Below are positions 46,136 to 55,297 of a stretch of 64,000 nt of DNA, piece by piece. Source of the stretch: Caldicellulosiruptor danielii (GTDB lineage Bacteria > Bacillota > Thermoanaerobacteria > Caldicellulosiruptorales > Caldicellulosiruptoraceae); contig NZ_CP139957.1 of NCBI RefSeq assembly GCF_034343125.1, positions 1,449,001-1,513,000 on the forward strand, given 5' to 3'. How positions within the stretch are numbered: the first letter of the stretch is position 1; the number at the start of each line of letters is the position of its first letter. The notes beneath the pieces were generated by a model. It was not told where the DNA came from and ran no database searches. It saw nothing but the letters and a program-made list of their open reading frames with translations. Position numbers and translations under genes: made by a program.

Positions 46136-46885
46136 TTATCCGAACCTGCCGGTAATATAGTCCTCTGTTCTTTTGTCCCGTGGAGTATTAAATATAGTGA
46201 TTGTCTTGTCAAATTCTATAAGCTCTCCATTTAAGAAAAATCCTGTGAAATCAGAAATTCGAGCAGCCTGTTGCATATTGTGAGTAACTATTATTATTGT
46301 GTAGTTTTTCTTAAGCTGCTCTAAAAGCTCCTCTATCTTTAATGTTGAAATTGGGTCAAGGGCAGATGTTGGTTCATCAAGCAAAATTACCTCAGGCTCG
46401 ACTGCCAAAACCCTTGCAATACAAAGTCTTTGCTGCTGACCTCCAGAGAGTGAAAATGCACTTTTTTTCAGCCTATCCTTTACTTCGTCCCACAGATAGG
46501 CTTTTTTAAGACTGTTTTCTACAATCTCATCAAGTACTTCTTTCTTTTTAATACCATGAATTCTTGGCCCATACGCTACATTGTCATATATGCTCATTGG
46601 GAATGGATTTGGTTTTTGAAATACCATTCCAATTTTTTTTCTGAGTGTGATAACATCAATCTCTTTGTAGATGTCTTTGCCTTCAAAATATACATTTCCT
46701 TCTATTTTAACGTTTTCAATAAGGTCATTCATTCTATTTAAGGTCCTCAAGAAAGTAGATTTTCCACAGCCAGATGGTCCTATTAATGCAGTAATAGCTT
46801 TTTCGTTTATCTTTATGTTTATATTTTTCAGAGCATGGTTTTCACCATAATATAGATTCAAATCCTTTGTTTCTATTATTACCAT
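46136..46885 (-). CDS. pstB: Phosphate ABC transporter ATP-binding protein
   Basis: PstB is the ATPase of the PstSCAB phosphate importer. It is 249 aa. Walker [11 protein letters not shown]-loop [21 protein letters not shown] (the PstB-specific [10 protein letters not shown]), signature LSGGQQQR, Walker [13 protein letters not shown] and the switch His in [10 protein letters not shown] are present. No pstS, pstC or pstA is next to it: upstream is the divergent DUF47-pit pair. A clear Pho box lies upstream. Confidence 0.97.
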   Translation of the reverse strand: MVIIETKDLNLYYGENHALKNINIKINEKAITALIGPSGCGKSTFLRTLNRMNDLIENVKIEGNVYFEGKDIYKEIDVITLRKKIGMVFQKPNPFPMSIYDNVAYGPRIHGIKKKEVLDEIVENSLKKAYLWDEVKDRLKKSAFSLSGGQQQRLCIARVLAVEPEVILLDEPTSALDPISTLKIEELLEQLKKNYTIIIVTHNMQQAARISDFTGFFLNGELIEFDKTITIFNTPRDKRTEDYITGRFG

Positions 46886-46944
46886 CTTGAAGCAACCTCT
46901 CCCTACTTTTTGATAGCTTCAACTTATATATTTTATAACTCTAA

Positions 46945-46984
46945 CATTAAATTCTTGTTTAATGTATGTTAAAACTGTGTTAAA
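46945..46984 (-). promoter_or_regulatory. Pho box: four direct repeats with 11-bp period upstream of pstB
   Basis: On the minus strand, TTTAACA (46984-46978), TTTAACA (46973-46967), TTAAACA (46962-46956) and TTTAATG (46951-46945) follow one another at exactly 11-bp steps. This is the architecture of Bacillus PhoP sites (TTAACA-like repeats with about 5-bp spacers on the coding strand). A TATAAA-like -10 follows about 10 bp downstream, before pstB. PhoP-PhoR are encoded at 48743-51172. Confidence 0.72.
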
Positions 46985-47108
46985 TATTATATAATATTCT
47001 TTGTGTGATGTAAAACTTTTTATAAAGTTCGCAGGATTGATAAATAAAAATCTCTTCTATTAAAATGGTCTTTGTGACAAAAATTCTACAAAGAAGGGGT
47101 TGTGAAAT

Positions 47109-47735
47109 ATGTGGAGTATAATTCCAAAAGAAAATCAGTTTTTTGTTTTATTAGAAAATGCTGTTGAAAATGCTTATCAATCAGCAGTGATGTTAAATCA
47201 GCTCCTCAATAACCTCTCAAATATGCATGAGCTAATCTCAAAGCTTGAAAAAGCTGAAAACAATGGGGATGATATTACCCACCAAGTGATTGAACTTCTC
47301 AACAAAACTTTTATCACACCTCTTGACAGAGAAGATTTGTTTGCAATAATCAAAGAGATTGACAACATTGTCGATTCGCTCGAAACAGTTGCTCATAGAT
47401 TTGAAATCTATAACGTAGACACCGTCAAGCCTGAGGCAAAGATCCTATCAGAGATGATCATAAACTGCACAAAAGAATTAAAAGGAGTTGTGGAAAACTT
47501 AAAGGATTTAAAAAATACCAAACTCATAAAAGAAAAAATAATAGAAGTAAATAGAATTGAAGATGAAGGTGATATTGTGTACAGAAACGCAATCAAAAAA
47601 CTTTTTGTCAAAAATAGGGACAAGCCTATCGAAGTAATTATCTGGAAAGAAATTTATGGCTTTTTGGAAGACACGCTTGATGCGTGCGAAGATGTAGCAA
47701 ATGTAATAGAAGGAGTTGTGACAAAAAATGCATAA
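47109..47735 (+). CDS. DUF47/PhoU-like protein paired with Pit
   Basis: A 208-aa all-helical PhoU-like protein of the DUF47 (YkaA) family, commonly encoded before a Pit transporter and thought to regulate it. Visible are FFVLLENAVENAYQSAVML, NGDDITHQVIELLNKTFITPLDREDLFAIIKEIDNIVDSLE and VNRIEDEGDIVYRNAIKKLF, with the repeated acidic E..GD/D...DD metal motifs. The SD is AAGGGG. It overlaps pit by 8 nt. A 7-bp hairpin (TCTTTGT/ACAAAGA) lies just before the SD. Confidence 0.9.
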   Translation: MWSIIPKENQFFVLLENAVENAYQSAVMLNQLLNNLSNMHELISKLEKAENNGDDITHQVIELLNKTFITPLDREDLFAIIKEIDNIVDSLETVAHRFEIYNVDTVKPEAKILSEMIINCTKELKGVVENLKDLKNTKLIKEKIIEVNRIEDEGDIVYRNAIKKLFVKNRDKPIEVIIWKEIYGFLEDTLDACEDVANVIEGVVTKNA

Positions 47736-48726
47736 CATACCGCTTAATTTACTTTTAATAATCATTTTAGCACTGACTTTTGACTTTATAAACGGCTTTC
47801 ATGACACAGCAAATGCTATTGCAACATCAGTTTCAACAAGAGTGTTGACGCCGCGCACTGCCATATTTATGTCAGCAGTATTTAACTTCTTTGGTGCGAT
47901 GATAAACACAGAGGTTGCAAAGACAATTGGCCATGGAATAGTTGACCCAAGATTTGTTACACAAAACCTTGTGCTTGCGGCTGTAATTGCAGCAATTGTG
48001 TGGGACTTGATTACATGGTGGTGGGGAATACCTTCTTCTTCGTCACATGCAATAATTGGTGGTCTTGTGGGTGCTGCAATTGCCTCAACAAAATCATTTG
48101 CCGATATAAATTGGATAGGGTTTATCAAAAAGATTGTTCTTCCTTTGATTGTATCTCCTATCTTGGGTTTTGTATTTGGATATTTATTTATGATGTTTCT
48201 TTACATATTGTTCGCCAAAGTACATCCAACAATTGTGAATAGATACTTCTCAAAGCTCCAAATACTCTCTGCAATGTGGATGGCATATAGTCATGGTTCA
48301 AACGACGCTCAAAAGTCCATGGGAATAATAACCATGGCACTGGTAGGAAGTGGAATTTTGAATGAATTTGTTGTACCTGACTGGGTTAAATTTGCCTGTG
48401 CTCTTGCCATGGCTTTGGGTACATCAGTAGGTGGCTGGCGAATAATTAAAACAATGGGAATAAAGATAATAAAACTTGCACCAATAAACGGCTTTGCAGC
48501 AGAAACTGGTGCAGCACTAACAATCCAGTTTGCAACTCATATTGGTGCACCAGTTTCCACCACTCATGTTATTTCGTCTTCTATTATGGGAGTAGGTGCA
48601 TGTAAAAAGTTTTCAGCTGTTAGATGGGGAGTTGCAAGAAACATTGTTATTGCATGGGTTTTTACAATCCCAATGTGTGCTATTTTGGGAGCTCTCATTT
48701 CTATCTTAATCAATTGGAGAGCATAG
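47728..48726 (+). CDS. pit: Low-affinity inorganic phosphate transporter (PiT family)
   Basis: A cation-coupled phosphate transporter, 332 aa with about ten TM helices. The duplicated PiT signatures are seen: TFDFINGFHDTANAIATSVSTRVLTPR in the first half and WMAYSHGSNDAQKSMGIITMAL in the second, followed by GFAAETGAALTIQFATHIGAPVSTTHVISSSIMGVG. Transcribed with the DUF47 gene, divergent from pstB and convergent with phoR. Confidence 0.97.
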   Translation: MHNIPLNLLLIIILALTFDFINGFHDTANAIATSVSTRVLTPRTAIFMSAVFNFFGAMINTEVAKTIGHGIVDPRFVTQNLVLAAVIAAIVWDLITWWWGIPSSSSHAIIGGLVGAAIASTKSFADINWIGFIKKIVLPLIVSPILGFVFGYLFMMFLYILFAKVHPTIVNRYFSKLQILSAMWMAYSHGSNDAQKSMGIITMALVGSGILNEFVVPDWVKFACALAMALGTSVGGWRIIKTMGIKIIKLAPINGFAAETGAALTIQFATHIGAPVSTTHVISSSIMGVGACKKFSAVRWGVARNIVIAWVFTIPMCAILGALISILINWRA

Positions 48727-48730
48727 CTAT

Positions 48731-48767
48731 AAAAAGGCTGGCCTATTGATGTAGGTCAGCCTTTTTT
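48731..48767. terminator. Bidirectional terminator between pit and phoR
   Basis: AAAAAGGCTG (48731-48740) and CAGCCTTTTT (48757-48766) plus inner CCTA/TAGG form a strong stem with A- and T-tracts on either side, so it can terminate both strands. It includes the last codons and the stop of phoR. Confidence 0.88.
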
Positions 48768-50470
48768 CCAATTGGGATTGTTACTGTAAATTCACTGCCT
48801 ATACCTTCCTGACTTTCAACCCAAACTTTTCCTCCATAAAGCTCTACTATGTGTTTTACAATAGAAAGACCTAAACCTGTGCCTCCAAGCTTTCTTGACC
48901 TTCCCTTATCCACTCTGTAAAATCTTTCAAATACTCTCTCAATCTCTCTTTCAGGAATTCCAATCCCTGTATCTTTAACCTTTATAACTACTATACTATC
49001 TGATTTCTCCACTGTTACCCATACTTTCCCATTTTCTTTATTATAAACAATTGCATTGTCTATTAGATTTATAAAAATCTGCTTTAGCCAATCGCGATAT
49101 ATGTTCATCTCAAGACCCTCTTGGACCTTTACATCAAGTTGAATATTCTTCTTCTCAGCTTTTATTTTTAAAAGTTCAATGCTTTCTGTCATAACTTCTT
49201 CAATCACCACTTTTTCTTCTAAAATGGGCATTGCCACATTTTCTATTTCCGAAAGATAGAGAAGGTCATTGATGAGTCTCACAAGCCTTTCTACTTCAAC
49301 CTCAACAATGTTGAGAAACTTAATGGCAATATCTTTATCATCAATTGCACCATCTTTAAGTGTTTCTACAAAACCCTTTATTGAAGTAAGTGGTGTTTTT
49401 AGTTCATGTGAGACATTTGCCACAAAGTCAGACCGAATTCTTTCTAACTTTTTCAAAAAAGTAACATCACTTAGTATAAAAAGTACCCCTTCTTTATCGT
49501 CTTCATATGTAATTTTTTTCTTGCTTACTTTTAAAAATTTTGATTTATTATGGATGCTAACTTCTATCTCTCTTTCATTTATATCCTGCTGGAAAAGAAA
49601 CTCGAAAAGTTCATATACTCTTACACACTCAAGCAAACTAAATCCAACCTTGAGGTTAGTTTCAAGAATGTTTTCTGCTCCCCTGTTGAACATGAGTATT
49701 CGTTTATTCACATCAAAAAAGATTATACCAATGTCTAATGAGTCTAAAAGAGAAGTGAGTCTTTTTCTCAATACGTTAGATTCGTTTATTTTTTCTTCTA
49801 AAAGCTGATAGATCCTTGAAAAGCTTAGACTCAGCCATCTCAAATCCTTAGTACTTCTTACATCATGTATGCTGAACTTTTCAAGACCTTCTGAAATAAG
49901 CGAAATTAGACCTTTTAATGGCTGATATAAAACAGATGATATCCCCAACGCTAATGCGATACCCAGAAAAGTACATATAATTGCAAATTTTAGAGTATTA
50001 AACAAGACTTTTTTCAAAATTGAGTCAACTTTGTCAAGCAAGACTGAAACTCTTATAAAAATCTCCGTATCGTTAATTTTAACCTTTTTGGCTGCATACA
50101 AAAAGTAATGTCCCAGTGTTTTGCTTTTCCTTATTGAAAACTCTACTTTTCCAAAAACTTTATTAGCATTTGCAATCTCTGGTCTTCTTAAGTGATTTTC
50201 CATTTTTTTCACATCTGCTTCAGAGTCGTAAAGAACAATTCCATTACCACTTACAATGGTTACTCTAAAATACCCCTTGTCATAGATTTCTTTTAGCTTT
50301 TCAATGTCAAAAGACCAAATGTACTTCTCCACTTCATTTATTTTAGCAACAAGCCATCTTTTGTTTTCGTCTATATATACATTTTTATAAGCCTCATAAG
50401 AAAGAATTCCTTGAAGAAGTGTAATGACTACCACAACCAATAAAGTGTAACCAAAAAGCTTTGACCTCAT
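48743..50470 (-). CDS. phoR: Phosphate-responsive sensor histidine kinase PhoR
   Basis: A 575-aa membrane kinase: TM1 (about 6-25), an extracytoplasmic domain, TM2 (about 155-180), a HAMP-like linker, a PAS domain (about 240-330, SLDIGIIFFDVNKRILMFNRGAENIL), H-box FVANVSHELKTPLTSIKGFVETL, N-box INLIDNAIVYNKENG, G1 DTGIGIPEREIE and G2 GGTGLGLSIVKHI. This TM-sensor-PAS-HK layout is that of Bacillus PhoR. It follows phoP by 3 nt. Its last residues are encoded in the terminator stem. Confidence 0.92.
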   Translation of the reverse strand: MRSKLFGYTLLVVVVITLLQGILSYEAYKNVYIDENKRWLVAKINEVEKYIWSFDIEKLKEIYDKGYFRVTIVSGNGIVLYDSEADVKKMENHLRRPEIANANKVFGKVEFSIRKSKTLGHYFLYAAKKVKINDTEIFIRVSVLLDKVDSILKKVLFNTLKFAIICTFLGIALALGISSVLYQPLKGLISLISEGLEKFSIHDVRSTKDLRWLSLSFSRIYQLLEEKINESNVLRKRLTSLLDSLDIGIIFFDVNKRILMFNRGAENILETNLKVGFSLLECVRVYELFEFLFQQDINEREIEVSIHNKSKFLKVSKKKITYEDDKEGVLFILSDVTFLKKLERIRSDFVANVSHELKTPLTSIKGFVETLKDGAIDDKDIAIKFLNIVEVEVERLVRLINDLLYLSEIENVAMPILEEKVVIEEVMTESIELLKIKAEKKNIQLDVKVQEGLEMNIYRDWLKQIFINLIDNAIVYNKENGKVWVTVEKSDSIVVIKVKDTGIGIPEREIERVFERFYRVDKGRSRKLGGTGLGLSIVKHIVELYGGKVWVESQEGIGSEFTVTIPIGKKADLHQ

Positions 50471-50473
50471 GCT

Positions 50474-51172
50474 TTACTCAGACCTTTCATTAAACCTGTA
50501 TCCTACGCCCCTGACCGTTTCTATGTAACGCGGATTTTTCTCATCGTCCTCAAGTTTTCTCCTCAAAAACCTTATGTGTACATCAACAGTTCGTGTATCT
50601 CCATCAAACTCATATCCCCATACCCTTTGCAAAATAAAGTCTCTGTCCAATACCCTGCCTCTATTTTCGATAAGAAGCTTCAGAAGCTCAAATTCTTTGA
50701 ACGAAAGAGATACATCCTGATTATTTTTCCTGACAGTTCTTTTTGAAAAGTCTACTTCTACATCTCCAAACTTGACTTTATCTTCAATCTCAGACTTTAA
50801 ACTCTCAACTCTTCTCAAAAGCGCCTTCACTCTTACAACCAGCTCTTTTACACTAAAAGGCTTTGTTATATAGTCATCTGCACCAAGCTCAAGCCCAAGT
50901 ATCTTATCAATTTCTTCAGATTTTGCAGACAGCAAAATCACTGGTAGATTCTTTGTATCTTTGTTAAATCGAATTTCTTTTAAAACTTCATATCCGTCCT
51001 TGTCACTCATCATAATATCAAGTATGACAAGGTCAACTTTGTTATGCTTTAAAATCTCCAGTGCCAGTACTCCACTGTCTGCTTCAAATGTATTATATCC
51101 TTCTTTTCTAAGATTAAATCTAAGAAGCTCAAGAATATGCTGCTCATCATCAACTATTAAAATATTCTTCAT
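50474..51172 (-). CDS. phoP: OmpR-family response regulator PhoP/PhoB
   Basis: A 232-aa response regulator. The receiver has acidic DDE near residue 8, phospho-Asp in LVILDIMMSDKDG, switch Ser in ILLSAKS and Lys in ITKPFSVKEL. The winged-helix DNA-binding domain ends with GDTRTVDVHIRFLRRKLEDD and IETVRGVGYRF. With phoR, the nearby Pho box and phosphate transporters, the Pho role is well supported by context. The gene starts right after pgeF ends (0-nt gap). Confidence 0.93.
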   Translation of the reverse strand: MKNILIVDDEQHILELLRFNLRKEGYNTFEADSGVLALEILKHNKVDLVILDIMMSDKDGYEVLKEIRFNKDTKNLPVILLSAKSEEIDKILGLELGADDYITKPFSVKELVVRVKALLRRVESLKSEIEDKVKFGDVEVDFSKRTVRKNNQDVSLSFKEFELLKLLIENRGRVLDRDFILQRVWGYEFDGDTRTVDVHIRFLRRKLEDDEKNPRYIETVRGVGYRFNERSE

Positions 51173-51967
51173 TTACCTTCTCACCATCCTCAAGATTGCC
51201 ACCATACTCCCCAATTTCTCTGGGTTTTTGTGGTCTCTTCTGTACGAAAAGAATAGGTCTTGTTCTTCATATGTGCACATATCACAAGATATAATCTGAC
51301 AGCTCTTAATACCATTCTTCTTCAAGTCAAGCAAAATTGCTTTTTTCAAATCGACAAAAAAACTTTCATTTAACTCCAAACAAACCTCATCTCCAAACTC
51401 TCTCAAAAACATCTCGTAAATATCTTTACCCACCTCAAAATGTCTTTCACATATCCCTGGACCAATTGCCACAAGTAAATCTTCAACTGATGATAAAAAT
51501 TTTTTCTTCATAACCTGTAGGGCATTTTCGGTTACATGCTGCAAAGACCCTCTCCAACCAGAATGAACCAGAGAAATTACTCTTTTTTTTGTATCAAAAA
51601 TATAAACAGGAAAACAATCGGCATGCATTGTTATAAGTGTAATTCCAGGGACATTGGTTATAAGTCCGTCTGCCTCTGTCTTTTGATTATACTCAAAAAA
51701 ATCAAACCCTCTTTCTACAATTATTATATCATTTTTATGAACCTGCTTTGCGTAGAAAATATTTCTCTGGTCTATTTGCAATACTTCAAAAAAAACGCGA
51801 AAGTTTTTGTCTACCTCCTCTTTTCGTTCTGTCCATTTATAGCTCAGATTAAAATTATCATGTCCAAAAGCCTGTCGTGTTGTGAAAAAACCCTCTATAC
51901 CATAATCTTCAAATTCACTGATTCTAAATATCTCTACTCCATTTATACTCTCTTTTAAAAATCCCAT
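51173..51967 (-). CDS. pgeF: Peptidoglycan editing factor PgeF / YfiH (laccase-domain) family
   Basis: A 264-aa protein of the YfiH/DUF152 family, now known as PgeF, a purine nucleoside phosphorylase-like or amidase-like enzyme that removes mis-incorporated residues from muropeptide precursors. Zinc ligands are in AKQVHKNDIIIVE (His), ITMHADCFPVYIFD (His, Cys), SLVHSGWRGSLQ (His), and the C-terminal SYRRDHKNPEKLGSMVAIL matches. It is followed at once by phoP. Confidence 0.93.
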   Translation of the reverse strand: MGFLKESINGVEIFRISEFEDYGIEGFFTTRQAFGHDNFNLSYKWTERKEEVDKNFRVFFEVLQIDQRNIFYAKQVHKNDIIIVERGFDFFEYNQKTEADGLITNVPGITLITMHADCFPVYIFDTKKRVISLVHSGWRGSLQHVTENALQVMKKKFLSSVEDLLVAIGPGICERHFEVGKDIYEMFLREFGDEVCLELNESFFVDLKKAILLDLKKNGIKSCQIISCDMCTYEEQDLFFSYRRDHKNPEKLGSMVAILRMVRR

Positions 51968-51989
51968 TTTTCTCCTCCAATCAAAAATT

Positions 51990-52022
51990 TAAAAAAACAG
52001 CAACCCTTCTTTGAGGGTTGCC
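51990..52022 (-). terminator. Rho-independent terminator after tal
   Basis: GCAACCCT (52000-52007) and AGGGTTGC (52014-52021) form an 8-bp stem with a 6-nt loop, followed on the minus strand by seven T. It lies directly past the tal stop. Confidence 0.9.
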
Positions 52023-52676
52023 TTAACTCTTCTTGGGTACCTTTTCCCAGTCTTTTAAAAATCTCTCAATACCAACATCAGTCAGAGCATGTTTTGTCAT
52101 CTGCTCTAAAACTTTGAACGGCACTGTTGCTATATGAGCACCCGCTTTCGCAGCTTCAATAACATGTATAGGATGTCTAATACTTGCTGCAATTATCTCT
52201 GTTTTAATATCAGGATAGTTTTTAAATATCTGGACTATCTCCTTTATAAGCTCTATACCATTTTGTCCAATATCATCAAGTCTTCCGACAAATGGTGACA
52301 CATAAGTTGCACCAGCCTTCGCAGCTAAAAGTGCCTGAGCCGCTGAGAAGATGAGAGTAACATTTGTCTTAATACCTTCTTTTGAAAGAACTGATACAGC
52401 TTTGAGCCCTTCGGCAGTCATTGGAATTTTAATAACTATATTTTTATGAATCTTTGCTAAATCTTTTGCTTCTTCAATCATACCTTCTGCTTTGAGAGAA
52501 ATTACCTCTGCAGAGATTGGACCGTTTACAATAGAACAAATCTCATTGACCACTTCTTTAAAATCCCTGCCCTCTTTGGCAATCAGAGAAGGATTTGTGG
52601 TGACACCACAAATTATTCCCCATGAATACGCTTCTTTTATTTCGTTTATATTAGCAGTATCAATAAAAAGTTTCAT
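52023..52676 (-). CDS. tal: Transaldolase, short MipB/TalC type
   Basis: A 217-aa class I aldolase of the small transaldolase/fructose-6-phosphate aldolase subfamily, linking glycolysis and the pentose phosphate pathway. Visible are [29 protein letters not shown], the Schiff-base Lys in IVIKIPMT, and [36 protein letters not shown] is preferred over a TTG two codons earlier because GAGGTG sits 10 nt before the ATG. TalC and FSA activities cannot be told apart safely from sequence. Confidence 0.96.
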   Translation of the reverse strand: MKLFIDTANINEIKEAYSWGIICGVTTNPSLIAKEGRDFKEVVNEICSIVNGPISAEVISLKAEGMIEEAKDLAKIHKNIVIKIPMTAEGLKAVSVLSKEGIKTNVTLIFSAAQALLAAKAGATYVSPFVGRLDDIGQNGIELIKEIVQIFKNYPDIKTEIIAASIRHPIHVIEAAKAGAHIATVPFKVLEQMTKHALTDVGIERFLKDWEKVPKKS

Positions 52677-52722
52677 CTTCAACTAACACCTCTTTTCAAA
52701 GATTGTATTTTTCGTTTATTAT

Positions 52723-52731
52723 TTTATACCA
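52723..52731 (-). promoter_or_regulatory. Extended -10 promoter of tal
   Basis: On the minus strand TGG is followed by TATAAA (52723-52728), about 47 nt before the tal ATG. The -35 is poor. The 136-bp gap between tal and the next gene shows no clear terminator for the cassette upstream. Confidence 0.4.
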
Positions 52732-52812
52732 AGTGTTGCATAAAAACAATATCATTATTAGCAATTTAAAAAATAACATATTTCTAAATTTCAAATTGTA
52801 CCTTAACCTTGT

Positions 52813-54390
52813 TTATTTATTTTTTATCCTGTTCCTGACTCCAGATAATGATATGTATAAAGAAAAAGGTATGAATGCTAAAATTAATAAGTTTCCTAAC
52901 AATGAATTACTTCCGAAAGCCTGTTTTATAGCGATTATGGTTGCTAATATTGACATAAATTGTATGTTAAGGTTTTTTCTGAGCAAATATGCCTTATCTC
53001 TTTCGATAACACAACATACATTAATTGAATCTAATCCTAACTGATGTCTCAAGTAAGCTGGAATTCCAATGCAAACATTTACTTCACTATCAGTAAATAA
53101 CAAATTAGTATCTTTAATAGCCTCTATATCATCGATAACTAATGCACGAGCTTTTATCCTATTACCTCTATATCCAATAATAACATTGTCAGTTTCGTCT
53201 ATTCCCAATAATTCTAAAGTACTTTTTGATAATCTTACCACATTAGAACTTTCGTCTGTCTCATATGGTCTTATACATTTCAATGTAATTTTAATACTCC
53301 CTATAAATAAATCAAGTATTTTATCAATCAGTTTGCTTATTAAACATTCATTTCTGTTAAGAGAAGAAGATTTTATAGGATATAACACCAAGCGTGGGTA
53401 CCCGCATTCATTCAATATCTTTTCAATATTTTTTATAATTAGATAGAAATCGCCATTTTCCCTCAATAGAGCTTTTGTAATTGCTTGCTCATTTTCGAAA
53501 TATTTTTTCAATATATTCCATTTATATGAATCATTTTCTAATTGCTTTCTAAAATTTTCGAAATAATATTTTGATATTTGTTTTGGCACTATTGCTTCTA
53601 ATACAAGCCTATGAAAATAATTAAGTTTGATAGTGTTTTTATCAATCTTTGAAAACTTAATTTTATCTTTGCTGATATCAATAGAAGCTCCTGTTATTTC
53701 ATTTCGCAACTCGAATTTCTCACATCCATATTTTTCAATCCATGACTTATGTTCTTCTGATATTGTCACAAAGCCTTCGTAAATGTCAGTGACATTTTGA
53801 ATAGCTACCTTTGAAAATATAATATGGTTCTTTTTTTGTAAATAGATTTTTTTGCTACCATTAAAAATATTTCTATATGTTGAGCCAAGAATAAAATAAT
53901 TGCCACTAAGAGAACTATTTGGCTTTACACAGCAATTCTTAACAATTCCCTTCTCAAAATCAATTAAATTAACAATCTGGTTTTCGGTTAACTTATAATT
54001 TTTCATAAATTCTTCAGATAATTCAATTACATTGATTTGTGGATAATACCGTGATAAGCTACAATTTGCTCTAACAACTTCGACCAGGTCATTTTCTATA
54101 TCAATTTTTTTCAAGATCTCCATAATGTTGTTAATTATTGGTATTACTAAATTATATTTGTTTTTTGGAATGTCTTTCCGTATATAAAATGTTAAAGTAT
54201 TTTCTTTTGTAGTTGTTTCAGAATAACTCGCATAATAAATATCTTCTATTCCTTTGTCTCTAAAAACATCAATAATAATATTAGCCAGTTTATCAAAATC
54301 TGGACATAAATTATTTTCAATTCTTATCATTTCCTTTCCTAAACTTTCTTTTAGCTTTCTAATTTTTACCTTTGAAATACATTTTTTCAT
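52813..54390 (-). CDS. Uncharacterised membrane-anchored protein with Cdc48-N-like double-psi barrel
   Basis: Last gene of the four-gene cassette. It encodes 525 aa with no known overall family. Three regions can be described. The first (about 1-370) is a Lys/Asn/Ile-rich region of mixed alpha/beta character with several Cys. The second (about 381-470) looks like a double-psi beta barrel of the Cdc48-N/VAT-N or AbrB-like kind: two half-repeats, VVRLSKSTLELLGIDETDNVII and VCIGIPAYLRHQLGLDSINV. The third is a C-terminal hydrophobic segment (about 480-518) of one or two TM helices, then a basic end. Similar barrels stand before the ATP-grasp domain in YheC/YheD-type proteins as I remember them, which fits the neighbouring ligases. 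ATG 54390 is chosen; the longer reading (54414) has no SD. The SD position is a G7 run. Confidence 0.7.
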   Translation of the reverse strand: MKKCISKVKIRKLKESLGKEMIRIENNLCPDFDKLANIIIDVFRDKGIEDIYYASYSETTTKENTLTFYIRKDIPKNKYNLVIPIINNIMEILKKIDIENDLVEVVRANCSLSRYYPQINVIELSEEFMKNYKLTENQIVNLIDFEKGIVKNCCVKPNSSLSGNYFILGSTYRNIFNGSKKIYLQKKNHIIFSKVAIQNVTDIYEGFVTISEEHKSWIEKYGCEKFELRNEITGASIDISKDKIKFSKIDKNTIKLNYFHRLVLEAIVPKQISKYYFENFRKQLENDSYKWNILKKYFENEQAITKALLRENGDFYLIIKNIEKILNECGYPRLVLYPIKSSSLNRNECLISKLIDKILDLFIGSIKITLKCIRPYETDESSNVVRLSKSTLELLGIDETDNVIIGYRGNRIKARALVIDDIEAIKDTNLLFTDSEVNVCIGIPAYLRHQLGLDSINVCCVIERDKAYLLRKNLNIQFMSILATIIAIKQAFGSNSLLGNLLILAFIPFSLYISLSGVRNRIKNK

Positions 54391-54398
54391 GGCAAACA

Positions 54399-54405
54399 AC
54401 CCCCC
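54399..54405 (-). repeat. G7 homopolymer at the SD position of the 525-aa gene
   Basis: Seven C on the plus strand (G7 in the mRNA) lie 8-14 nt before ATG 54390. Runs of G this long are rare in AT-rich DNA and are prone to slipped-strand change. Here a change in length would alter SD spacing, or the frame of the upstream ATG 54414. Exact run length may also be uncertain in the assembly. Confidence 0.6.
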
Positions 54406-54421
54406 CACAATCATTATGCGA

Positions 54422-55297
54422 CTATTTATTATTTGTTTTTCTTTCTATTAATTCATTTTTTATATATTCGAGAAATTTCTTTGTAATATCAAAACTGTAA
54501 TGTTTGTATAAAGCACGCGTCCCGACAACATCTTCAATTTCATTAAAAAGCAGATTGTTATCTGAATCTAATATAAAATCTATCCCCACAAAATCAAAAT
54601 CGAATATATTAATGATTTTATTAACTATTTCTAACTCTTTCTCGCTCAAATTATACACACTAGAATTGCCTCCTAATGAAATATTAGCTCTAAAATCATC
54701 TATAGAATATCTAATTACAGATGCAATTACTTCTTTTCCAATAACATACACCCTAACATCTTTTCCAGGATTTGAACACAATTCCTGCAAGATAAATTCA
54801 TCTTCTCTTAATATAGAAATTTTATCTAACAACTCATTCATACAATTTGCTTTATATACTTCAAGCCCTCCATGTCCACTTGTAGATTTTATAACAATAG
54901 GAAACTTTAATTCTACATAACTTGGTGAAAAATATTTTCTGTTACAAATCAAGGTTTTTACAGAGGGTATACCATGACTGTTTACAATTTGATGAGTCCT
55001 AGCTTTATTATTGCACACTTCAGTAATTTGCGGAGAATTGAAAACTGTTGAACCTATTATTTGAAAATGATAACCAATAACACTATCTCTACTTCTGTTA
55101 ATAACAAAATCTGGTTTAAGTAATTCTTCTCCTCTATGTGTTATTAGTAATTTATCTCTGTCTATAATAAGATTAATTTCGTCAGTTAATATTAATTTAA
55201 TCTCCATATTTAGTTGTTTAGCATTATCTATAAATTTTTCTGCAAACCACTTATTTTTATAGAAATCTTCTCTGTTATATAGTAATATCCCTCTCAT
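54422..55297 (-). CDS. RimK-type ATP-grasp ligase 2
   Basis: A 291-aa ATP-grasp enzyme that should activate a carboxylate as acyl phosphate and join it to an amine. Features: pre-ATP-grasp region (NREDFYKNKWFAEKF), ATP-binding Lys in KFPIVIKSTSGHGGLEVY, QELCSNPGKDVRVYVIGKEVIASVIRYSIDDFRANISLGG, GIDFILDS and NEIEDVVGTRALYKHY. The last motif has Glu-x-Glu where RimK has Glu-x-Asn. It is a paralogue of the next gene upstream (shared GKDVR..V.G..V.AS..R...DDFRANIS.G). They overlap by 23 nt. Substrates are unknown. Confidence 0.85.
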   Translation of the reverse strand: MRGILLYNREDFYKNKWFAEKFIDNAKQLNMEIKLILTDEINLIIDRDKLLITHRGEELLKPDFVINRSRDSVIGYHFQIIGSTVFNSPQITEVCNNKARTHQIVNSHGIPSVKTLICNRKYFSPSYVELKFPIVIKSTSGHGGLEVYKANCMNELLDKISILREDEFILQELCSNPGKDVRVYVIGKEVIASVIRYSIDDFRANISLGGNSSVYNLSEKELEIVNKIINIFDFDFVGIDFILDSDNNLLFNEIEDVVGTRALYKHYSFDITKKFLEYIKNELIERKTNNK

